Both the position numbers and the translations under genes were made by a program. Under the pieces are notes generated by a model that was not told the origin of the DNA, made no database searches, and was given only the letters and a program-made list of their open reading frames with translations. Shown in pieces: positions 55,501 to 64,000 of a stretch of 64,000 nucleotides of DNA. This DNA is from Cladorrhinum sp. PSN259 (taxonomy: Eukaryota; Ascomycota; Sordariomycetes; Sordariales; Podosporaceae). Every line of letters starts with the position of its first letter. Position 1 is the stretch's first letter. Location of the stretch: NCBI GenBank assembly GCA_033725935.1, contig MU867149.1, positions 1 through 64,000 of the forward strand. The letters are read 5' to 3'.

Positions 55501-57578
55501 AGTAAGTGGATGCCGTCAAGAGAGGTGAGATAGGAATCATTACTGACCTGGGTATGTGTGGTGGTGGTGTAGTTCGTAAGTGGATGCCGTCAAGAGAGGT
55601 GAGATGGGAATTATTACTGACCTAAGTGTGTGTGGTGGTGTAGGACGTAAGTGGATGCCGTCAAGGGAGGTGAGATAGGAATCATTACTGACTTAGGTGT
55701 GTGTGGTGGTGGTATAGCAAGTAAGTATATGCCCTTAAGAAAGATGAGATGGGAATCGTTACTGACTTGGGTGTATGTGGTGATGTAGGACGTAAGTGGA
55801 TGCCGTTAAGAGAGGTGAGATGGGAATCATTACTGACCTAGGTGTATGTGGTGATGGTATAGCAAGTAAGTGGATGCCGTCAAGAGATGTGAGATGGGAA
55901 TCATTACTGACTTGGGTGTATATGGTGGTATAGCTAGTGAGTTTGTCCTTATACCACTACTGAAATGCTACTAATCGCCCTTCTCATGTAGCAATCGTGG
56001 GAACGTTCAACGAATGATCCGTTCATTACAACATATACTAGTCGACCAACGTCAAATCTGGTATCTAATCATGTCTCAACCCATTGGATGTCAAGCATTT
56101 CAAACATTTCGCTGTTGAGAGAGTGGCTTCAGCACTGTGACGAACACCACAGGAAATGCATGCGGCCATCAAGATCTAGGAACTTTTGGCCCAAGAGGAT
56201 CATCTTTATTAACGACTTCCTCTCTGGCAAACTGACTCTGGTCGAAGCAGAATCTCTGGAAGAAGACTATCTTGTATTATCACACCGCTGGGGTAATCCC
56301 ACGGAAGATGATATAACTCGATTTTGCACCACTCCAGAAAACTACCAAAATCGTTTGCAAGGTTTCTCTTACGATGAGTTGCCCAAGACATTCCAGGATG
56401 CGGTTAAGATTACTCGAGCACTTGGAAAACAATATCTCTGGATCGATTCTCTCTGCATTATCCAAAGATCTAGTGACGACTGGGACAGCCAAGCTAAGAC
56501 CATGCAGGATATCTTCGCCAACGCCTATTGTACCATTGCCGCAACTTCAGCGCATAGCTGGGAAGATGGGTTTCTTACCCCGCAGCCATGTACCCCAGAT
56601 GACCAGGCACAAAATACCTCTACCTCCCCAGGTTGCGAATGCGATTTCAACAAAGACGTGGATGAAGGACCTCTCATGCAAAGGGCTTGGGTTTTACAAG
56701 AACGAGTGCTATCCCGGCGAACCATTCATTTTACAACAGCACACGTGTATTGCGAATGTGGGGACGGGGTGATATGTGAAGGGCTTGTAAAACTTAAACC
56801 GTACGTCTGATCATTAAACACTGCCTTTATGATACGGAGTCTTATATTATTTAGGCCGTTTGGGAAGCAATACTTCATTCTCGATCCCCAGTTCCCGGAC
56901 AGACTTTGCTTGTCCGGGTATCTGCGGACCGTCCAATTCGTTCAGTTTCTGTTCCAGAAATATTCGGCATCTGGTATTACGAAAGAAACCGACAGAGCCG
57001 TTGCAATTGACAGTCTGATCACGCGTATAAACGAGGTACTGAGAACCAATTCACACTACGGAATCTTCTCTCTCTTTTTGGGTCCTCTTCTTTTGTGGAA
57101 GCGGACTCAGGAGAATGGACCACGAATTCAGTATAGCACGGATCTAGTGGTGCCATCATGGTCTTGGATGGCATATTCTGGAGGCATTGATTTTATCTTG
57201 GAGCCAACGGTTCGATTCCTGGTCCCGCGCCGCAACGATCTTGATTTTGCTGATGATGGACGCGCACTGAATGTCAAAGTGAGGAACTTCGGTGCAAGTT
57301 GCCGAGCGGAAAAAAAGGAGGAAAAGTATGTCATTTTGAATGGAACGGAGGAAGTAGGGTCTTTATGGTTTGATATGGCGGATCAGGTCCAGTTTAAAGA
57401 TTGTAACTGTGTTGTTATTGGCACCTTGAGAGATGGGAAGGAGGATGCTCGGAAAGATTACTATGTTATTGTGATATGGAAGATAAGCGGGCGGCATAGG
57501 AGGTATAAAAGGGTTGGAGTTGGGATGTTGGAAGCACAATATATCTCTAGGGACTGCATTTCTGGGAGGTTGTTTTGA
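49502..57578 (+). CDS. Candidate HET gene with about 89 single-codon microexons (composite model)
   Basis: Proposed exons: 49502-49552 (ATG, 17 codons, followed by GTGAGA); AGA at 49600-49602; 88 three-base exons from 49719 to 55936; 55992-56800; 56855-57578. The sum is 1851 nt, 616 aa. Every intron begins GT and ends AG. The first is 47 nt with a CTAAC branch site and TATAG; the second (49603-49718) starts GTATGT and ends TTTTGCAG; the next 87 are the tandem repeat units; then 55937-55991 and 56801-56854. All junctions except the last are phase 0. No triplet is a stop. The HET part is well supported (separate entry). The microexon part and the ATG exon are inference from splice signals and phase; transcription could instead start within the array, with translation at 56088. 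If real, the N-terminus would carry about 89 residues drawn mostly from W, Q, G, R, L, A, E and D. Confidence 0.4.
49722..55933 (+). repeat. Tandem array of 87 intron-like units separated by variable triplets
   Basis: 87 units of mostly 67-71 nt, each followed by exactly three variable bases, so the period is mostly 70-74 bp. Each unit starts GTAAGT (85 of 87; one GTGAGT, one GTAAGC), continues GGATGCC, carries GAGAGGTGAGATGG in the middle, then TTACTGACCTGGG, with CTGAC or CTAAC in most copies, and ends GGTGGTGTAG or GGTGGTATAG. The distance from branch-like A to final AG is about 20-27 nt, right for fungi. Counting the triplet before the first unit and that after the last, 88 triplets show 21 forms: TGG 15, CAA 14, GGC 11, GCC 7, GAG 6, CGC 5, GAC 5 and fourteen rarer ones. 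None is TAA, TAG or TGA. Confidence 0.95.
55937..55991 (+). other. Ordinary intron joining the array to the HET exon
   Basis: GTGAGT donor, CTACTAAT branch-like sequence and CTTCTCATGTAG acceptor, 55 nt. Unlike the array units in sequence. It follows the last triplet (CTA) directly and delivers the HET frame in phase 0. Confidence 0.6.
55992..57578 (+). CDS. HET-domain (heterokaryon incompatibility) protein, conserved part
   Basis: Two exons, 55992-56800 and 56855-57578 (intron GTACGT...TTTAG), give 510 codons with no internal stop. Seen: LREWLQHCDEHHRKC before the domain, DYLVLSHRWG, LPKTFQDAVKITRALGKQY, LWIDSLCIIQ, DWDSQAKTMQDIFANAYCTI and RAWVLQERVLSRRTIHF, the complete HET core in order; then VPSWSWMAYSGGIDF and a C-terminal YISRDCISG block usual in the family. 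It should act in nonself recognition leading to cell death. The frame is open from the splice acceptor at 55991; the first internal ATG is 56088, which would give 478 aa. It is intact although its neighbours are RIP-damaged. Confidence 0.85.
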
Positions 57579-57738
57579 GATCATTCCTTTTTCGATGGTA
57601 ATTTCATAACGCAGTTTGGATCAATTATTCCCATTTGTGACGGTGGCTGTTCCCGTCAAATGACCATGGCAGGTTAGATCGAGTTCGAAGACTCTAATTA
57701 TGTTGTCACTGGCGCCGCATTAAGCTTATTCCTTCCGT

Positions 57739-58296
57739 GTGTTCCCGACCACCCGAAATGATCCTTGCCTCGCGCAGATCATTCCCATGTTCATCCATTC
57801 TTCCGACTGCAAAATATTGCCTTGCAAGTACTCCGGAAGGGAGATTGTCGGCCTGGAGGAAAAGATCGACGCGAATATTGCCGCCCTTGTGAAGCTCATC
57901 GAGAAATCTTACCTTTCCAAGCCAACGGAAACGAAACCCCTGGATCTCGCAAAGAACGTACAGTTCTTCACTGCCGACAGCATCGGGGATATTGCTTTTG
58001 GTGAGCCGATTGGCTTCTTACGGACAGATTCCGACATGTACGACTTTCTCAAGATATCGGCTGAAGGATTCCCTTTCTTCACCATGCTGAGCTTGTTTCC
58101 CTGGCTTGTAAAGCTCTTGACGCTGGACTTCATAAAGAAGCACCTCCCATCCGCAAAGGACTCTGTTGGCGTGGGCCCCATCTTGCGGCTGGCACAAGAA
58201 ACGGTCGAGAAGCGGTATCCCCCCAAGAAGGAACAGTTCCACCAAGATATGCTCGAGTCCTGGATCAGGGATCCCGAAGCCAATTATCGAGCATGA
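57739..58296 (+). pseudogene. Truncated cytochrome P450 remnant
   Basis: A middle piece of a pisatin-demethylase-type P450: KYSGREIVGLEEKIDANIAA, then FFTADSIGDIAFGEPIGFL and SLFPWLVKLL, ending at QDMLESWIRDP. The N-terminal anchor, I helix, ExxR and haem loop are absent, so it is non-functional. It begins 160 bp after the HET stop. Downstream frames to 58450 do not continue the family. Confidence 0.75.
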
Positions 58297-58770
58297 CATC
58301 GCTACGTTTCTGGACTTTGAGCTTGCAAGAATCCGAAACGACTATAACGCTTTGTCTCCTAGCGGCAGACAGCTCCCGCAGGGCTGGCCTAGTCCCCGGA
58401 TCGTCCAAACCCTCGGGGGTTTCGTGGGCGGATTTCGAAAGGCAGCCGGCTAGGCAGACATGCAGCTCCGATGATTGCAAATAGCATTGTAGGTGGCGTC
58501 GAAAGCTGTCTTTGACTGGTGTCTTACCGTAACCTCCACTGGAAATGCGCTGATTTTGCCGCTACTCTCCGCCTTGAACCCAGGCGGGGTTGCCAACTTC
58601 ATCACTTGGAAAATGATTTCAGTTTGTTTGATGGAAAGCGGGTTCGGTTGGGGAAATCAGGTGCTAGAACACGTGATAATGTGCGATGGGACAGAATTTG
58701 TGACTCATTCGTGTTGAGCAAATGATCCACCACACAGCGCTTGCATATATGCGGCTTACCTTTATCAACA

Positions 58771-60032
58771 ATGGATTCGAACGACTCAGGAAATTATTGG
58801 TCTAGTGACGATAAGCTAGAGCCCCAACCTCCCAATGTGGCGAGTCCAGAGAGTCGCCCCGTCCGGAATGTAGTGCTGTAACGGGGCCAGTTGCGGCCTG
58901 CCCGAAAGGCGCTTTCCTTTGTGCCGTTTGCGGACTGGATTCCAGGCCAGTCATACGAAGAATATCCACCCTTTTGCATGCATTATATTATGGAATGGAA
59001 GTTGACATTCAACAAGAGAACAGCTGCGAAGCAAACCGAAGATAACCTCGTAGTGGCTCCAAGTGACTTTTGGAATAAGGAGTTGGCACCTAAGATAACC
59101 GACTTCGTATAATCGACGGGCAAGCAATATAGAGCTAATGCAACGACGATCGTTATTTCCGTAAACGACCGGTCCGAGAGAGATATAACAAAACACTTCA
59201 AGGAGTCATAAATTGACTAGCCAGTGGTGGAGAAGCAAATGCAATCCTAGAGCCACCTTCTCAGTATTAGCAAGACCTTAAGGGTTAACGTCTCATTTAA
59301 CTACATAGAAAGTAGAAAGGTGGCCCGCACCGCTGGACGGGGGGCTACTGCCACTCAGCTCGCTATGAGAGACGTTCGGCTCGATGCTGAGCAGGTGGCT
59401 ACTGGTGCGCCAGATGCCTGGAGGCAGGTATACGCTATCTTAAGGTGTCTAGAACCCCCGTGCAACCGAGGGCCTTACTGCTGGCAGGATCTTGATTCGA
59501 AGAAATATTATAAACTTATGGGCCATTACTTAAGGAGTCTGGTTAAATCCGTACAGCAAGGCTATAAGCTGGAGAGACATAATAACGTTCTATAAGACAT
59601 TCGGATACAGCTATATGCCGAGGAATAATAATATCTGGACCGTAAGCGGAAGCGACGAGACTTAAGCTCATACGCATCTGGCTAGCCCATAGTTATTAAT
59701 AATTATATACCGGCCCATCCTAGCCAACCCGTAACTAATCCGGAGCTTTCTAGAACTAACCTTAATATACGTGCTTCTCGACCGCCTCTTCTTACTATAC
59801 CTAGATTGCGGGAGGATGCAGTCCTGGCTTACTGTAAATGGCACTGTTCTAAAGTCAGACGCGAGGACCAAAAGCAGCAGTACCAGCTAGCTCTCGATCT
59901 TACACTGGACAGAGGTTTTGATCTTGAGCTATTTTACGAGGATAATGACCCTCAGTTCTATTTGACCGGGGGGTGTTAGAAGGTATAGTACGACGGTTTG
60001 TTCGTGATGTAGTAGTCTTTCTTGATTAGTAC
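58771..60032 (+). pseudogene. RIP-damaged copy of a widespread fungal hypothetical family
   Basis: One frame from an ATG at 58771 reads through about a dozen stops: PFADWIPGQSYEEYPPFC, MEWKLTFNKRTAAKQTEDN, TTIVISVNDRSERDITKHF, CLEPPCNRGPYCWQDLDSKK, LTIPRLREDAVLAYCKWH, DLELFYEDNDPQFYLTGG, then after a one-base shift RRFVRDVVVF. I recall this block order from a hypothetical protein present in many copies across Pezizomycotina; I have no name or function for it. Many of the stops are TAA or TAG, as RIP would give. Confidence 0.6.
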
Positions 60033-60087
60033 AACGCGTCTTAGAGACTAGTGATAAAGCATTTTTATAATATAGATAAAATGTTTA

Positions 60088-60330
60088 CTAGCTTGTGAAT
60101 TCTGACAGCTCATCATTAATGGAGATCCCAGCTCGCCGGAAGTGACCTCTGGCGCTTTCCTTCCGAGCACCAACAACCTCAACACACTCTTCTAAGAAAG
60201 AGGGAAAGTCGGCCCTGATAAATCCCAGATGTTCATCCCAAACTTGCCTAATATATGTCTTCAGCTCTCTAAAGAACTCCTCGATTGGGTTCAAGTCGGG
60301 CGAGTAGGAATACATACATTCGTAACCGAG
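60088..60330 (-). pseudogene. Tc1/mariner-type transposase, C-terminal fragment
   Basis: 75 codons with YSYSPDLNPIEEFFRELKTYIRQ, the catalytic-end DDE motif block of Tc1/mariner transposases, ending at 60088. The N-terminal part and the first two acidic residues are missing. Confidence 0.75.
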
Positions 60331-60545
60331 AGTGTGGTATTTCTGGGAATAGCATCATTTTCACGACGCCAGCCCGCCATAAACTGTTTCCAATATACCA
60401 TGACGGTCCCTTCCGCTGGGTTTGAGTTGTCTTCCACACCATCAATACCAAATGCAATATCTTTCACAAAGTCCTTCAGAGTCTTGAGGTCGTAAGGGCT
60501 CGCACCGGGGTGGTCTTTGGCATATAGGTGCCTTGACCGAGGAGT
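60331..60545 (-). pseudogene. Fragment resembling a fungal repeat-borne recombinase-like protein
   Basis: Reads AKDHPGASPYDLKTLKDFVK and VMVYWKQFMAGWRREN in one frame, fused out of frame to the transposase fragment. It loosely resembles the helical N-terminal part of Crypton-like or related repeat-borne fungal proteins. Identification is weak; the junction suggests insertion of one element into another. Confidence 0.35.
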
Positions 60546-60601
60546 TTTATTATTTTATCTGGAAGAGCTGGGAGTTAGGAAACAGCAATCGCCGCACAAG
60601 G

Positions 60602-60964
60602 CTAATTTCTCCAAGTTAGTTGACTTACATCTCTCGAGCGGAGAACTCCCTTGACTTCCTTCCAGCGGTTTTCTAAGGTCATGGAGGAGCTGTCGTCGAT
60701 GAGAAAGATGGTGTCGAAGAGACTGAGGAAGGCATATGGGTCATCTGGGGAAGTGATGCTCCGGTCCGACATGGCCGAGGATTGAGATGGCGCCGGCGAG
60801 ACCGAACGGGCCGGGTAAGCACTCTGGATGTTGATGAAGGGGTTGTTGCTGTTGTTGTCATTGATGTTGCTGGCGTGTTCGGAATAAGGCGGGGGTGGGG
60901 CAGCCGAGTTAACGTCGGCGGGCCCGGGAACTGGTTGAGCTGTGTGGGAAGGAGTGCAGCCCAT
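60602..60964 (-). pseudogene. VWA-domain protein gene, 5' fragment
   Basis: 120 codons: a low-complexity Pro/Ser/Asn N-terminus beginning MGCTPSHTAQPVPGP, then YAFLSLFDTIFLIDDSSSM, the opening beta strand and DxSxS metal site of a fungal VWA-domain protein. After WKEVK the frame runs out into GTAAGT and then the recombinase-like and transposase fragments, so the rest of the VWA domain is missing. Probably cut by element insertion. Confidence 0.6.
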
Positions 60965-61567
60965 TTGTTCGGTGCGGGTGATGGTGATCGAGATCTTCTG
61001 ATTTTGTCTCTAAGCGATGCCGTTTCCGACACCAGAATCTGGGACCCATCAGTTCGCACTACTACAAAATAGGATGAGGTGAAAAACACAGCAACTATCC
61101 TGCGCTTCTCTGACCAATTAATACCTCAACATGGCGAGTCCTCAGATCCCAGCCCCGCCGGGCGAACACTGTATACGGAATATCGCTTAGCGGAGGCCAA
61201 ATCTAATTCAGGTACGTATGTCGGTTCCCGCCGCTTTACTCCTTTTCTGCAGTCCACCTATAATACAATATACACCCACCCTGCTGGTTTCCAAATGATG
61301 TACAACACCTACCCAAGACAAATAGCTAAGGTACGTCCTTATACGTAAATTGAACGAACGGGTCGGTAGGTAAGCGCCTGGGTTGTCAATAATGTAAAGC
61401 AAAACATCCCCAGCACACAAGGGCAACGAGGCGATAGAAAAGTTGCTTGATAGAATATCTTATGACCTGAATCTGCATAATCGTTTTTTCCTCCGTCCAG
61501 TTAAAATACTTTAAAATAACGTCATATTTTTCACGGCCGATTCTTAAGACATCCTTTCTCTCTCTAC
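60965..61567. other. Short spacer between VWA fragment and lectin pseudogene
   Basis: 603 bp, AT-rich, with no recognisable gene. It should include the former VWA promoter. Confidence 0.35.
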
Positions 61568-62662
61568 CTAGGGCTTAAAAACCCTACCCAACGCTTTCCA
61601 GTCGGTCGTTGACGGGCCCCAGCCGTTGCTCCACCACTTGTGGTATATTTGGTTATCGGTGCCGAGTCCGAAAATGTCCAGGCGGTTGTCGCCCCAAGCC
61701 ACGGCCACGGGCGGGCTGGTAAACATACCGCCGAGGTACTCCCAGTCGGAGATAGAAGGCCGCCAGGCGCTTCCGTCCCAGGCCTTGTGGTACAGCGCGT
61801 TGTCGGTGCCTAGCGCAAAGATGTCGAGCCGGTTGGCCCCCCAGGAGACGACGGCGGGCCGGCTGGTGAACACGCCGCCCAGGGGCTCCCAGCCGGTCGT
61901 CGACGGGCCCTAGCCGTTGGCCCACTACTTGTGGTGTATCTGGTTGTCGGTGCCGACGCCGAAGATGTCGAGCCGGTTCGGCCCCCAGGAGACGGCGGCC
62001 GGCTCGCTGTTGAAGACCCCGCCGAGGTTCTCCCAGTCGGTCTGCGAGGGACTCCAGCCGTTACTCCACCATTTGTGGTGCAGGGCATTGTTTGTGCCTA
62101 GCCCGAAGATGTCGAGCCGGTTGGAGGCCTACGACGTGACGGTCGGTGGGCTGGTGAAAACTCCCCCGAGGGTCTCCCAGTCGGCTACGCTCGGGCGCCA
62201 CGCCGACCCGTCCTAGGCCTTGTGGTAGATCTGGTTGTCGGTCCTAAGCCCGAATATATTAAGCCGGTTGGATCCCTATGAATTAATGACGGGCGGGCTG
62301 TTGAAGACGCCCCCTAAGCCTTCCCAGTCGGCCTGCGAGGGTCTCTACCCGTTGTTCCACCACTTGTGGTATAGCGAGTTGCCCCCGCCCAGCCCGACGA
62401 TGTCGAGCCGGTTGCTGCCCTACGCCACGGCCGCGGGCGGGCTGGTAAAGACACCGCCCAGGGGCTCCCAATCCTTGAGGCCCGGACGCCATGCGGAGCC
62501 ATCCTAGGCCTTGTGGTATATCTGGTTGTCGGTGCCTAAGCCGAAGATGTCGAGCCGGTTCCGGCTCCACGAGACGGCGGCGATGGAGGCGTGGCGCAGG
62601 AGCGAGACCAGCGAGACCTTCCCGGCGCCGCGGGCCGCTAACTCGGTTATGTTTATGGACAT
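61568..62662 (-). pseudogene. PLL-type seven-blade beta-propeller lectin pseudogene
   Basis: From the ATG at 62662 one frame runs to the stop at 61568 with seven repeats of about 48 residues on the pattern SWGxNRLDIFGLGTDNxxYHKxW, then a WxPSxxDWExLGGVF linker. This is the repeat of PLL/DUF346-type lectins, which bind fucose and other sugars. Eight in-frame TAG codons occur, all where neighbouring repeats have Trp (TGG), and all in the first five repeats; repeats 6 and 7 are stop-free. On the plus strand each is CCA to CTA, that is C to T at CpA, the RIP mutation. No other lesion is needed to explain loss of function. Confidence 0.85.
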
Positions 62663-63744
62663 GCTTTAGGTTGCAGTAATGTTTTCTTTGTGGGCATGAA
62701 TGGTAAGTAAGTTGAGAGGTTCCACTTTTTGCTTGCGATCTAGTACAGCGTACCTAAGAGGTAGTTGTATGGGCGAAAGGGCCCGGAATGGAAAGTAATT
62801 AACGTTTTTGCCCAAATTGCTGGTGAGCAGAATCGAGGTATAATTGAGGTAATGTGCACCGAGTAGATAGGCGATGATAGAATTAAGGAAGGGGGCTATT
62901 TATAAATAAATAAAAGTTTCTATAGCTGTCTAGTTTACTGCAGCTAGCTACCCTATCAATATATTAAGGTTCCTTTAATCCAAGGTCCTATACCTCGCTA
63001 GCTAGGCTGAGAACCGGAAGGGTCTCTTTCGACCTTTTTAATGTCCGAGTCTATTTTTATTCGGCCTTTTTGGATCCGACGGCAAATTCCGTCAGGTACG
63101 AGGCAAGGTAACTAATAGATGCCTGGTACTTGTTCCCTACTGACGGTCTGGTTAAGAGACCTGTAGGAGAAGGGCCGAATATAAATTGTAAAGGTACGTA
63201 ATGAACTATATTGATGATTTTTCGTTACCTAGTTATAGGAAGCCGTTGAGGGCTTTTGGAATCGTACGATAGCTATACCGAAAGACTTATATATTACTGC
63301 TTCGGAATCACTCGCCAACCGGACACCGGTCGGCGGCTTATGTTGCAGCTTGACGTCATAATCCTCCTTTCTTCGAGTTTTGGACCCTGCTTCAACCTCT
63401 TTATTTTCTAGGCCGTGTGTACGGCCTATCCGGGATTTCGACTTCGTAATTCTACCCCTCGGTGCAGTCGGTCCGAGGATATGTTACGATCGTAAGAGTG
63501 CACGCATTATATCTAATTGGGTTGTGCTCTTGATAGTGGCATTTAGCTTTCTTATATCGCCATCTATAAGGCTCTTTACCGGATTCATCATTTCTCGCAG
63601 ACGCGATTACTTTGCTAGTAAGCTTGACTCCAGTGCTTTGCTTGAAGTCTGGCATTAAGTCGGGTACCCTGTCAGATTATAGCGCCTTAGTTATTATGCA
63701 CTTGGAACAGTAATTAATTATTTAGATGGTTGATTGATTGACTG
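62663..63744. other. AT-rich decayed DNA
   Basis: About 1.1 kb. One 92-codon plus frame (63380-63658) shows no family. The AT-richness and frequent TpA suggest a RIP-damaged element, perhaps the 5' part of the LINE that follows. Confidence 0.35.
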
Positions 63745-64000
63745 ATCTGGTTCTGACCAGAAGAGTGGTCTGGCTCGACCTTTCTTGATATCTGGGAAGA
63801 TTAGAGACCCTGTCGACAAGCCAATCCGTACGAGTATCCGGGCAGCTATACCGACGTGGAAAACTACACCAGTGGCTGCAATACACAGGGAAGCAGGCAT
63901 CCCGCCAGCAGGTATTATGCTAGAGTGTATAAGGCTTAGAGCCAGCGCCCGGATAAAAGGACTGGATCCAGCACATATCCAGGCATGCATCCGTCTGCAC
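63745..64000 (+). mobile_element. Tad-like non-LTR retrotransposon fragment
   Basis: A plus-strand frame reads IRAAIPTWKTTPVAAIHREA and IPPAGIMLECIRLRASARIK, the linker between reverse transcriptase and RNase H in fungal Tad1-clade LINE proteins. It runs off the window's right edge, so the extent is unknown. Confidence 0.6.

Noticed and set aside
49722..55933. Regular repeats with variable spacers, CRISPR-like in outline
   Set aside because: Spacers are three bases, the setting is a fungal genome with introns, there are no cas genes, and the repeat ends are splice signals.

Overview
The window reads as DNA of a filamentous ascomycete (Pezizomycotina). It has short GT-AG introns of about 47-160 nt, fungal-type NRPS, P450 and MFS genes, HET-domain genes, Ty3/gypsy and Tad-like retroelement debris, and pseudogenes whose stops are TGG to TAG changes (C to T at CpA), the signature of repeat-induced point mutation (RIP). 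The genus cannot be told from the sequence alone.

Left part, 1-29.5 kb: a gene-dense secondary-metabolite cluster. In order it holds a P450 (+), an inositol/sugar-type MFS transporter (+), a drug-type MFS exporter (-), a free-standing A-nMT-T NRPS module (-), a second P450 (+), a PLP aminotransferase (+), a flavin monooxygenase (+), a D-amino-acid-oxidase-like FAD enzyme (+) and a partial C-A-T-C-A-T NRPS (+). Three adenylation domains, one N-methyltransferase and one intact condensation domain suggest a small N-methylated peptide, with at least one non-amino-acid building block, since the first A domain of the large NRPS lacks the Asp that holds the alpha-amino group. Two P450s and two flavoenzymes would tailor it and the MFS proteins would move it. 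No thioesterase, reductase or terminal C domain and no pathway regulator are visible. I cannot match it to a named cluster. A 499-bp hAT-like MITE with an exact 8-bp target duplication sits between the first two genes.

Middle, 30-49.5 kb: a GIY-YIG/T5orf172 protein with acidic repeats and a large HET-like protein, then some 14 kb of more AT-rich, gene-poor DNA. That stretch holds an acidic-repeat protein gene, a degenerate Ty3/gypsy element, a RIP-damaged C2H2 transcription-factor pseudogene and small tandem repeats.

49.5-57.6 kb is the standout. About 6.2 kb consist of 87 tandem units of about 71 bp. Each unit has the full anatomy of a fungal spliceosomal intron: GTAAGT at the 5' end, a CTGAC/CTAAC-like branch site and TAG at the 3' end. 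Neighbouring units are separated by exactly three bases, and those three bases are hypervariable (21 different triplets at 88 positions) yet never a stop codon. The array runs through one further ordinary intron into an intact two-exon HET-domain frame in the matching phase. A candidate ATG exon and another 3-base exon lie upstream. The simplest reading is one HET gene with about 89 single-codon microexons, in which any donor-acceptor pairing keeps the frame.

Right end, 57.7-64 kb: relics only. These are a truncated P450, a RIP-damaged copy of a widespread fungal hypothetical family, transposase and VWA-domain fragments, a seven-blade PLL-type lectin pseudogene with eight Trp-to-stop changes, and a Tad-like LINE fragment.
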